From assembly GCA_001871755.1 (NCBI GenBank), contig MNXL01000093.1, forward strand, positions 1 through 39,850: a stretch of 39,850 nt of DNA. Direction: 5' to 3'. This document shows, piece after piece, positions 23,267-30,776 of this stretch. Each line of letters begins with the position of its first letter. Position 1 is the first letter of the stretch. The position numbers were made by a program, and so were the translations under genes. The DNA comes from Anaerolineae bacterium CG2_30_64_16 (GTDB taxonomy: Bacteria; Chloroflexota; Anaerolineae; CG2-30-64-16). The notes beneath the pieces are model-generated. The model did not search any database, had not been told where the DNA came from, and saw only the letters and a list, made by a program, of their open reading frames with translations.

Positions 23267-24438
23267 CACGAATCGTTCTCCGCCTTGTCCCGGTAGAGCA
23301 AGTATGCCTCCCGCCGCTGGTTGAATTCGGCCAAATCTTTGCTCCAACTTTGGACGATCTGTTCGACCGGTTCTCCCGCCTCCAGGGCGTGGCGGACCCG
23401 GTCGCTGCCGATGAGCCGGTCAAAGTGGGACGCTCGCCAGGCGAACTGGTCCGGGTACAGGTCATGGAGAGTGGCGACGAGGTGCAGGCCCAGCGCCACG
23501 GGGCGCAGAGTGTCTCGATCGGTGACGTGGAGTTGAAGGCCGCCGCACATCTCCCTGGCGAATTTGTCCGAGCAGGGCGCAAAACGTGTCGCCCGCGCCC
23601 GGACGCCGGGCAGCGCCAGCGCGTTGAGCCGCTTCGCCAGGGCGCGACCGTCGATCCAGGGCGCGCCGCAGACCTCGAAGGGCAGCGCCGTGCCGCGTCC
23701 CTCCGACACGTTGGTCCCCTCCAGCCGGCACAGCCCCGGATACAACGTCGCCGTCGAGGTCGATGTACCCATCGCATGGGGCATGGCCGGCGAAGTGGGC
23801 ACCCAGAGCAGCCCCGTCTCGTCGAACCACATGCCTCGCCGCCAGCCGCACATGGCCACGACGGTCAGGTCGGCACCCAGGGCGTGCTCGCCGTTCATCC
23901 AGCGCGCCATCTCACCCAGGGTCAGCCCGTGGCGGATGGGTACGGACGCGACGCCCACGAACGACTCGAAATCGGGGAGCACCGGCGGCCCTTCCAGTGT
24001 CCGGCCGTTGATGGGATTGGGCCGGTCCAGGACGATGACGGGCTTGCCGGCCTGGGCCGCGCCCTGGAGCACGTAAAAGAGGGTACTCACAAAGGTGTAA
24101 AAGCGCACGCCCACGTCTTGCATATCAAAGACCAGGACATCCACTTCGGTCAGCATGTCGGGCGTCGGCTCTTGCACCGCGCCATAGAGGCTGTAGACAG
24201 GCAGCCCGGTGTGAGGGTGGACGGCGTCGCCCACCGGCGCGCCATCGGCGGCGGCGCCATCCGGGCCATGCTCCGGGCCAAAGAGCGCGGTGAGGCGCAC
24301 GCCGGCCCGGAGCAGGGCGTCCACCGCCCCGGTGAGGTCCGGCAGGACCGCCGCCGGGTGCGTGACCAAGCCGACTCGTTTGCCCTGGAGCAGGTGGAGT
24401 TGTTCGTGGATCAGCCGATCCAACCCTGTCTGAATCAT
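23266..24438 (-). CDS. namZ: NamZ-type exo-beta-N-acetylmuramidase (DUF1343, GH171)
   Basis: A 390-residue DUF1343 protein. Characterised members (Bacillus NamZ) release terminal MurNAc from the non-reducing end of peptidoglycan fragments. Conserved blocks include GKRVGLVTHPAA, LFGPEHG, VDVLVFDMQDVGVRFYTFVS, IVLDRPNPINGRTLEGP, and EGTNVSEGRGTALPFE. Most known secreted members carry a signal peptide; this one starts MIQTGLDRLI with none, so it probably acts on imported disaccharides. It lies 12 bases after the phosphodiester glycosidase gene and overlaps the MFS gene by four bases. The neighbouring GH20 would supply the complementary GlcNAc-releasing activity. Confidence 0.9.
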   Translation of the reverse strand: MIQTGLDRLIHEQLHLLQGKRVGLVTHPAAVLPDLTGAVDALLRAGVRLTALFGPEHGPDGAAADGAPVGDAVHPHTGLPVYSLYGAVQEPTPDMLTEVDVLVFDMQDVGVRFYTFVSTLFYVLQGAAQAGKPVIVLDRPNPINGRTLEGPPVLPDFESFVGVASVPIRHGLTLGEMARWMNGEHALGADLTVVAMCGWRRGMWFDETGLLWVPTSPAMPHAMGTSTSTATLYPGLCRLEGTNVSEGRGTALPFEVCGAPWIDGRALAKRLNALALPGVRARATRFAPCSDKFAREMCGGLQLHVTDRDTLRPVALGLHLVATLHDLYPDQFAWRASHFDRLIGSDRVRHALEAGEPVEQIVQSWSKDLAEFNQRREAYLLYRDKAENDS

Positions 24439-24450
24439 GATCTCGCCAAC

Positions 24451-26052
24451 CTACCACAACGCACCGGCTGTCGGAACCATCCGCTCGAACTGCACGCCGG
24501 GCAGCCGGTAGCGGTTGCCGGGCGTGGTGGCCAGGCCACCCCGGTAGAAGAGCTGCGTCGAGCCGCCGCCGTCCAGGTTGATGGCGTCCACGGCGCCGGC
24601 CTCGGCCAGCAGTTCGGCCAGCTCCAGCAGCGTCGCGCCCGCGCTGTCGCTCTCGAGGCGATGGGCGCCCCGCTCCGTGCCGGGCACGGCGACGACGAGT
24701 AGTTGCCCCTCGGCATCCACGCCCAGGCCGATGCGGCCGGCGCGAGTGCGGTCGGTGTCCATCGGGTAATCGGTGGGCACCACGCCCACGGGGGTGTTCT
24801 CACCCTGTTCCAGCGGCGCGGTTCGGCCTTGCTCACCACGGGTCGGCCAGAACTCCTCGTCCGCCAACGAGTCTGCTGTGAGGGCGATCTGTCCACCTTT
24901 CAACAGCAACGGCCCGGCCTGGATTGCCTGCTGCACGCCCCGCAAAACCTCCTGGGCAAAGCCGTATTGCACGCGCGGCAGGCCCCCGTCTGAGATCGCA
25001 CCGTGTGGCGGCACGCCGGGGGAGAAAGAGAGCACCAGGCCATTCTGCGGGATCTCCAGCTCGCCGCCCACCTTGCGACTCACGATCCGCGTATCGACGA
25101 CGGTGTATTCGGCGCGGCCCGGTGCAGCCGGTGTCCGCCGCTGCGGCCGGCCGTAGCTCGCCAGGCCAAGGGTGCGAGTGTAAACGGCCACCCTGGCATC
25201 CCCGTCCGGGTTGAGGCGGAAAGGCAACCCCGGCAACTCACTCCCCTCCGGCGCCAGCAGCGCTCCATTCGGCAGTTGTACGGTCATGGCGAGCATCGAA
25301 ATGTGCCCGGCTTGCCAGCAACCGTCTGGCGTTTGGTAAAAGGCCGCGCGGCGGTGCAACGGTGGTCGCAGGATCACCCCGTCGCGGACGTAGAGGTTGT
25401 AGGCTTCCCCCAACGCCGAGTGGTGGCTATCAAAATCGTCGTGCTCCAGCAAGAAAAAGGCAGCGTTGAAAGCGATACGCGGGCGCTCGCGCCACACGAA
25501 CTCGCGCACAAAACCGAGGCGTCCCACCGGCAGCAGGTCCCGCTGCACGTCGAACCCTTCGAAATCGGTTGGTGTCGAAAGGCGGCGACCCAAGGCGCCG
25601 CCCAGGTAGAGCCGGTCCTCGTGGGCCAACAGAGCCAGCACCGCGCGGGCGCGATCGCGCCAGACCGGCTCGTCGTCCGGGACGGCGGCCTGCCAGTCGG
25701 CGCCATCGAAGTGCAGCCAGCCGCGGGCCAGGAGCATACGCAGGGTGTAGGTGAGCAGCGAATTGGCGCTGTAGAGCCGCTCGCCGCGCCCAGTGTGCGG
25801 ATCCACGCCGGGAAAGACCTGCTCGACGCCGCGGTCCTGCTCCAACCGGGCAAAGGCGACGCTGCGCGGATCGTTCACGCCCCGCGTCTGGGCCTTGACG
25901 GCGCGCAGGTGGGCCACTTCGGCCAGCTTGACAGCCCGGTCCTGCTGGTCGAATTCGGCAAAAGCGAACCCCGCCGGCGGGAAGCGCAGAAACGCCACGT
26001 CGGAGAAAGTGTCGTTATCCCAAAAGCGGCGGGCGTGGGTTAGATGTATCAA
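24451..26052 (-). CDS. Phosphodiester glycosidase (NAGPA-like) family protein
   Basis: A 533-residue protein whose second half is a phosphodiester glycosidase domain, related to the enzyme that removes GlcNAc from GlcNAc-1-P-phosphodiesters. Signatures: RIAFNAAFFLLEHD near residue 192, LSFSPGVPPHGAISDG, and INLDGGGSTQLFYRGG near residue 495, the family hallmark. The N-terminal 180 residues match nothing I recognise. There is no signal peptide. It starts with TTG; no ATG lies near, and GAGGG lies about a dozen bases upstream, so the start is uncertain. Context suggests uncapping of amino-sugar phosphodiesters, for example from teichoic-acid linkage units; this is inference. Confidence 0.83.
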   Translation of the reverse strand: MIHLTHARRFWDNDTFSDVAFLRFPPAGFAFAEFDQQDRAVKLAEVAHLRAVKAQTRGVNDPRSVAFARLEQDRGVEQVFPGVDPHTGRGERLYSANSLLTYTLRMLLARGWLHFDGADWQAAVPDDEPVWRDRARAVLALLAHEDRLYLGGALGRRLSTPTDFEGFDVQRDLLPVGRLGFVREFVWRERPRIAFNAAFFLLEHDDFDSHHSALGEAYNLYVRDGVILRPPLHRRAAFYQTPDGCWQAGHISMLAMTVQLPNGALLAPEGSELPGLPFRLNPDGDARVAVYTRTLGLASYGRPQRRTPAAPGRAEYTVVDTRIVSRKVGGELEIPQNGLVLSFSPGVPPHGAISDGGLPRVQYGFAQEVLRGVQQAIQAGPLLLKGGQIALTADSLADEEFWPTRGEQGRTAPLEQGENTPVGVVPTDYPMDTDRTRAGRIGLGVDAEGQLLVVAVPGTERGAHRLESDSAGATLLELAELLAEAGAVDAINLDGGGSTQLFYRGGLATTPGNRYRLPGVQFERMVPTAGALW

Positions 26053-26068
26053 TACCGGCCACCCTCGC

Positions 26069-26120
26069 GATTGAACATCCTAATCCCCAATTCCCAATCC
26101 CCAATCCCCAACCTGCCAAC
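26069..26120. repeat. Short (CCCAATCC)n tract
   Basis: TCCCCAATTCCCAATCCCC and similar words fill the gap between the mutase and phosphodiester glycosidase genes. No ORF or terminator is seen. Confidence 0.6.
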
Positions 26121-28304
26121 TCACCCCAACGCCACAAAACCCTTCAACCACCGGATCAACTCGCGCGCTTTCTCCTCCGAGTCGGCCTCGGCAAAGATGC
26201 GCAGCACCGGCTCGGTGCCCGAGAAGCGTATCAGCAGCCAGTTGTCGTTCTCCAGGAAGAACTTGGTGCCATCCATGTGGGACACGCCCCGCAACGGATA
26301 CGGCCCGATATGGGTGAGCCCGGTCTCGGCCAGGCGACGCGGGACGACGACCCGCATCTCGGAGGTGGCTGGCAGGTTCTCCTCCACGCTGTACAGGCGG
26401 CCGGTGATGCGGTAGATCTCCTCGCACAGCTCTGAAATTGTCTTGCCCGTGCGAGCCAGCATCTCGACGACCAGCACCGCGGCAAAGATGCCGTCCTTGC
26501 CCAGGATGTGGCCGCGGATGGTCAGCCCGCCGCTGCTCTCGCCGCCCAACAGGGCATTGCGCTCCTTCATGGCCGCGACGACGTGCTTGAAACCGACTGG
26601 CACTTCGTAACATTCTTCGCCCAGATGCGCGGCCAGCCGGTCCAGCAGGTGCGTGGTGGCCAGGTTGCGCACCACACCACCTCGCTCGCCGCGCACCTTG
26701 TGCAGGTAGTAGTAGAGCAACAGCAGAACGTCGTTGATGGGCACATATCCACCCCGCTCGTCTACAATCGCGATACGGTCGGCGTCGCCGTCGGTGGCCA
26801 GGCCGAGATGGTAGCCGTCCTCCTGAACGTGGGTCATCAACAGCCGCAAGGCCTCCAGGTTGGGCGCCGGCGAGCGGCCGCCGAACAGCGGGTTGCGGCG
26901 CTCGTGGATGAAGGTCACCCGGCAGCGCGCCTCGGTGAGGATGATGCCCAGGGTGAGCTGCCCCGTGCCGTACATCGGGTCGACGATGACCTTGAGGCCG
27001 GCGTCGCGGATGGCGTCCAGGTCCACCAGCGACTCGACGGCGTCCACGTACTCGTTGACGAAATCGGCGCGGCGGACGATGTCCGCTTCCAGGCCCACAT
27101 CGAGCGGGATCTTGACCACGTCGCGCGTCATCAGGGTGTTGGTCTCGGCTTCGATGCGCTCCGTCTCCTCGGTGAGCAGCAACGAACCGTCGCCGTGAAA
27201 GACCTTCAGGCCGTTCCACTCGGGTGGATTATGGCTGGCGGTGAAGGCCAGACCATAGGCCACGCCCTGGGCCGCTGCCGCGTAGGTGATGAGCGGCGTC
27301 GGCGCGTCCTCAGTCAGCAGGATGACGGGGATGTTGTTCCCGGCAAAGACCTCCGCTGCCGCCTCGGCCGCCCGGTCGGAGAGGAAGCGGCGGTCAAAGC
27401 CGACGAGCACGCCCCGTTTTTCCTCGCCGCGGCGGATCACGTCGTTGGCCAGCGCCTGACACAGCCGCCGCACGTTGTGCAGGGTGAACCCCTCGCCGAT
27501 GACGGCCCGCCAGCCACCGGTGCCAAAGGTAACCAGGTTCTCCTCCTCGTGGCGGCGGGGGCGATAGAGCCGCTTCTGCAGGATGAACTCGGCCCGTTCC
27601 AGATCCTCCCGGGTGTTGATGCCCAGCACCTCGTCCTGGTCGTAGATCTGATGGCTCTCCACCCGCAGCCCGGAGCGAATGAGGCGGTGGGCGCAGTCGG
27701 TGAGGCGGTATTCGCCGTCCAGGGGCGAAGGCGCCAGGGTCCTTAAAGCAGGCCAGATCTTTTCAGCGCAGACGACGTAGGCCCCCACGTTCAGCTCGCG
27801 GATCTGGCGCACTTCGGCCGAAGCCTCTTCCTCTTCGATAATGTCCATGATGCGCCCGCTCGCGTCGCGGATGATGCGGCCGTAGGGCAGGGGCCGATCC
27901 ACCACGGCACTGAGCAGGGTCAGGTGTGCCTGCCGCAGCCGGTGGCGATTGAGCAGCCCCAAGATGGACGCCGGCCGGAAGAGGGGGGTGTCGCCGTAGA
28001 GGATGAGCAGATCGCCCCGGAAATCTGCCAGCAAAGGATCGAGTTGCAAGACGGCGTGCCCGGTGCCCAGCGGCTCAGCCTGGATCACGTACCGAAAACC
28101 CGGCCCCAGGTGCGCCCGCACCCTGTCTTGCTCGTAGCCGACGACGATGTAGAGATCGTCCACCGCCACACGCCGCAGCGCGCACTCGACCACATGGTCC
28201 AGAACCGCGCGGTCGCCGAGCGGCTGAAGCAGCAGTGGTTCTCTATCGGCCGTGATCGTCTGTTGGCCCGCCGCCAGGATGACGGCTTTCAGTTCCTTAC
28301 TCAT
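26121..28304 (-). CDS. Fused nucleotidyltransferase and phosphohexomutase
   Basis: A 727-residue fusion. Residues 1-235 resemble the GlmU-type sugar-1-phosphate uridylyltransferase: LKAVILAAG, QAEPLGTGHAV, LILYGDTPLF, YGRIIRD, ELNVGAYV and INTREDLERAE. The catalytic loop GxGTRM...PK is replaced by GQQTITADREPLL, losing the usual Arg and Lys. Residues 255-727 are a phosphoglucomutase/phosphoglucosamine mutase: phosphoserine 357 in TASHNPPEWNG, metal loop DGDADR (505-510), sugar loop GGESSGG, phosphate loop RFSGTEP. It would interconvert hexosamine 6- and 1-phosphates and perhaps make the UDP-sugar. The ATG overlaps the M81 stop by eight bases. Confidence 0.9.
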   Translation of the reverse strand: MSKELKAVILAAGQQTITADREPLLLQPLGDRAVLDHVVECALRRVAVDDLYIVVGYEQDRVRAHLGPGFRYVIQAEPLGTGHAVLQLDPLLADFRGDLLILYGDTPLFRPASILGLLNRHRLRQAHLTLLSAVVDRPLPYGRIIRDASGRIMDIIEEEEASAEVRQIRELNVGAYVVCAEKIWPALRTLAPSPLDGEYRLTDCAHRLIRSGLRVESHQIYDQDEVLGINTREDLERAEFILQKRLYRPRRHEEENLVTFGTGGWRAVIGEGFTLHNVRRLCQALANDVIRRGEEKRGVLVGFDRRFLSDRAAEAAAEVFAGNNIPVILLTEDAPTPLITYAAAAQGVAYGLAFTASHNPPEWNGLKVFHGDGSLLLTEETERIEAETNTLMTRDVVKIPLDVGLEADIVRRADFVNEYVDAVESLVDLDAIRDAGLKVIVDPMYGTGQLTLGIILTEARCRVTFIHERRNPLFGGRSPAPNLEALRLLMTHVQEDGYHLGLATDGDADRIAIVDERGGYVPINDVLLLLYYYLHKVRGERGGVVRNLATTHLLDRLAAHLGEECYEVPVGFKHVVAAMKERNALLGGESSGGLTIRGHILGKDGIFAAVLVVEMLARTGKTISELCEEIYRITGRLYSVEENLPATSEMRVVVPRRLAETGLTHIGPYPLRGVSHMDGTKFFLENDNWLLIRFSGTEPVLRIFAEADSEEKARELIRWLKGFVALG

Positions 28305-29805
28305 TTCCAATAATCCGTATGGGCGTCCAGGTTGTATCCAGATCTAAAGGATAGATCGGGCGATTCACCCGGCGAAACGCCATGTCGGCCACCCGGCAGT
28401 TGGTCGCGCCGGGGCTGAAGGCCAGGATCGAACGCTGGCTGATGGCCTGGAACGGTGCGGTCAGGTAGCCCCGCTTGAGCACAACAATGCGGTAGTCGAG
28501 CGGCTCCAGACCGAGGCAACGGAGCTGGGCCGGGTCCTCGAAGCTGAGGCGGGTGGACGATAAAATGATGTCCACCCCATCCATGTTCAACACGGCAATG
28601 GGTCCGGTCTGGGCCCTTCCACGCGGCTGACGGACACCGCCTTTGTAATCTTGACCGTCAGTCAACAGCCGCACGCGCCCCGTGACTTCCAGGGACGTGC
28701 CATGAAACGTATCCAGCTTGCCACCGATAGACACGGTCACGTCCTGACCCACGCCGGCGGCAGCACAGGCTTCCACCGCCTCCACATCCCAGATGCTGGC
28801 AAAAACGACGCTCTGGGCGTCCTGGGCGAACAGTTCTGCCAGGAGTTCGGGTACGTCCGTCGTGCCACCGGCGCCGGGGTTGTCGCCGGAATCGGACAGA
28901 AAGACGGTGGATTCCCCGGCGGTCCGGGCCTTTTCGACGGCCTCGGCCATCGGATAGGCCTCGGCGCTGACGCCGAACTCGGCCCGCCGCTGCCAGAAGG
29001 TCGCCGCCAGGCGATCCGCCTCCGCCTGGGCCAGCGCCGCGTCACCGGTGGTGACGACCACCGCCGAGACACCGATGTCGGGCACGTCGGCCCAGCAGTG
29101 GCCGTTGGCCAGCGACGCCGACAGCACCTCGGGGCGCTGCTCCAGCTCGTCCACCAGGGCCATCATCGACGCCATCGGATCGAGCGCTGTCTGGGCCATC
29201 TCGCCGGGCAAGAGGAACGGCGCCTTGGCAAAGCCCATCGCCGGCCGCTTGCCCCCCTCCAGGATCCACAAGAGCATCTCGGCGGCGCGCCCGCCGGTCT
29301 CGTAGGCGTCCACGTGGGGTGCGGTGTGGTAGGCGACCATGGCGTCCACGTTGCCCACCATCTCGGCGACGATGTTGGCGTGCATGTCCAGGGCCAGGGT
29401 GATGGGCACGCCCGGACCGAGCCTGGCCCGCAGGTCGCGAACCAGATCGTTGTCAGCATAATCCAGCCCCTCGGCCCTTCGACCCGGCTCAGGGCTGGCC
29501 CGCATCGCGCCGTGGAGATAGAGGCAGGCGCCGTCCACGTCGTGGGCCTGGTCGAGAATGGCCTGCTTGAACGTTTCGTAGGCGCGGCGCTCCACCACAC
29601 CGCCGGGCATGGCCCCCGCGGCCACGGTCGGCACCAGCCCGGCGCCGCGCGCGCGCAGCGTGTCGAGGATGCCGTCCAGCGAGCTGCGACAGGGCAGGCC
29701 CTGAAGCAGTTCGTCGCCGTAGCGCACGTAAAAGTCGTCCATCGTCGTCAGGAACGGCGTAAAAGTATTGGATTCGTGGCCTACAGCACCAACCAGGATT
29801 CTCAC
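28297..29805 (-). CDS. M81-family metallopeptidase (MlrC-like)
   Basis: A 502-residue M81 protein, family of microcystinase C. Zinc-site and family motifs are visible: VGAVGHESNTFTP at the start, LALDMHANIVAEMV, AYHTAPHVDAYETG, and FLSDSGDNPGAGGTTD, followed by the C-terminal MlrC domain. MlrC cuts a linear peptide containing D- and beta-linked residues; a role on muropeptide-type peptides is an attractive inference, not shown. It starts with GTG seven bases after cutC and overlaps the next gene by eight bases. A CCCTGAGC...CGAAGGG dispersed repeat is built into the frame near residue 108 and adds about seven residues. Confidence 0.88.
   Translation of the reverse strand: MRILVGAVGHESNTFTPFLTTMDDFYVRYGDELLQGLPCRSSLDGILDTLRARGAGLVPTVAAGAMPGGVVERRAYETFKQAILDQAHDVDGACLYLHGAMRASPEPGRRAEGLDYADNDLVRDLRARLGPGVPITLALDMHANIVAEMVGNVDAMVAYHTAPHVDAYETGGRAAEMLLWILEGGKRPAMGFAKAPFLLPGEMAQTALDPMASMMALVDELEQRPEVLSASLANGHCWADVPDIGVSAVVVTTGDAALAQAEADRLAATFWQRRAEFGVSAEAYPMAEAVEKARTAGESTVFLSDSGDNPGAGGTTDVPELLAELFAQDAQSVVFASIWDVEAVEACAAAGVGQDVTVSIGGKLDTFHGTSLEVTGRVRLLTDGQDYKGGVRQPRGRAQTGPIAVLNMDGVDIILSSTRLSFEDPAQLRCLGLEPLDYRIVVLKRGYLTAPFQAISQRSILAFSPGATNCRVADMAFRRVNRPIYPLDLDTTWTPIRIIGNE
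29475..29494. repeat. Dispersed CCCTGAGC-CGAAGGG repeat within the M81 gene
   Basis: The reverse strand reads CCCTGAGCCGGGTCGAAGGG, the same core as the intergenic repeats at 15603-15650 and 15712-15731. It is in frame and encodes PEPGRRAEG-like residues in a surface-loop position. Confidence 0.7.
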
Positions 29806-29812
29806 AATGTCA

Positions 29813-30610
29813 CTAAGATAAGGCTCTGAAGCCCGTCCTCGGACGTCCCGGGGACGGGACTTGTGAGCGAATGGCCCCCAGCATCGCCCGGACGCGACTG
29901 GGATCGGTCACTTCGAGGGCGAATTCCGGCGGCCTGAGCTCGCCACCCATGAAGCAGTTCGGGTTGCGGTACTCCATGGGGCTGGCGATGGTGGCCGGCG
30001 CGGCAGCGTGCACCTCCCTGGCCCCGCTCAACTCGACGATCTTGCGGATGTTGCGCTCGTGGATCCCGCCGCCGGGCATGACGATGATCCGGTCGCCGGC
30101 CCTTTGTACCAGGTCGGCGATCAGGGCCAGCCCCTCGAAGGCCGTGATCTCCTGGCCGGAGGTGAGCACCCGGTCCACGCCCAGCTCAATCAGGTCCTCC
30201 AACGCCTGGTACGGATCGCGCGCCATGTCAAAGGCGCGGTGAAATGTGACGTTCATTGGCCGGGCCAGCTCGACCAGCTCGCCGGTGCGCGCCCTGTCCA
30301 CCGCGCCGTCGGGATTCAAGATGCCGATGACCACCCCGTCGGCGCCCAGCTTTTTGGCCATTGCGATGTCGAGCTTCATGATCTCGAACTCGCCGTCAGT
30401 GTAGCAGAAATCGCCGCCCCGGGGCCGGATCATGACCTGTAAGCCGATGTCGATGCGCTGGCGGGCAAGCTGGATCGACCCCGCGCTGGGCGTCGTGCCG
30501 CCCTCCAGCAGGTTGGCGCACAGCTCGACGCGGTCCGCGCCGCCTGCCTGGGCGGCGATGGCCGCCTCGGCAGAGCCGATGCAGACCTCAAAAATGATGC
30601 GGCCTGTCAT
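29813..30610 (-). CDS. cutC: CutC family TIM-barrel protein
   Basis: A 265-residue CutC-family TIM barrel. Conserved blocks: FEVCIGSAEAAIAAQAGGADRVELCANLLEGGTTPS (read across residues 7-42), MIRPRGGDFCY, GADGVVIGILN, NVTFHRAFDM, VLTSGQ and IIVMPGGGI. The historic copper-homeostasis role is poorly supported by biochemistry. CutC genes often lie beside amino-sugar catabolic genes, as here, which hints at an enzymatic role on a sugar or its lactyl side chain; that is inference. It is the first gene of the enzyme part of the operon, preceded by a palindrome-bearing 166-base gap after the binding-protein gene. Confidence 0.93.
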   Translation of the reverse strand: MTGRIIFEVCIGSAEAAIAAQAGGADRVELCANLLEGGTTPSAGSIQLARQRIDIGLQVMIRPRGGDFCYTDGEFEIMKLDIAMAKKLGADGVVIGILNPDGAVDRARTGELVELARPMNVTFHRAFDMARDPYQALEDLIELGVDRVLTSGQEITAFEGLALIADLVQRAGDRIIVMPGGGIHERNIRKIVELSGAREVHAAAPATIASPMEYRNPNCFMGGELRPPEFALEVTDPSRVRAMLGAIRSQVPSPGRPRTGFRALS

Positions 30611-30674
30611 GTCCAGGGTTCCTCCACCAGTGAAGATCTGGTGATATGATTCGTTTGAGATTGCAGTTCCCGCA

Positions 30675-30735
30675 AGACCTGTCAGGTCTAGACAGTGTGA
30701 GACTGCGAACCCCCCAGGCGGGAGCTCGCAGTCTC
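30675..30735. repeat. Two palindromes between binding-protein gene and cutC
   Basis: AGACCTG-T-CAGGTCT (30675-30689) is followed by a perfect 10-bp stem GAGACTGCGA (30699-30708) with TCGCAGTCTC (30726-30735), loop 17. The only T-richness (GTTTG) is on the forward side, so it is not a good terminator for the leftward operon. It may stabilise the abundant binding-protein mRNA, as REP stems do in such operons. Confidence 0.55.
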
Positions 30736-30776
30736 GTTTGCCTTGTCAGGCGTTTTGACTCACGCCAAAGCTCGGA

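Noticed and set aside
21875..23296. 473-codon forward frame opposite the MFS gene
   Set aside because: It is rich in Gln, Arg, His and Gly and lacks hydrophobic segments or motifs; the reverse strand encodes a coherent 12-helix transporter.
22071..23777. 568-codon reverse frame overlapping the MFS and namZ genes
   Set aside because: It is an out-of-frame reading of two genes with recognised domains and shows none itself.
30699..30740. Intrinsic terminator after the binding-protein gene
   Set aside because: The T-richness is on the wrong side for leftward transcription; kept only as a palindrome.
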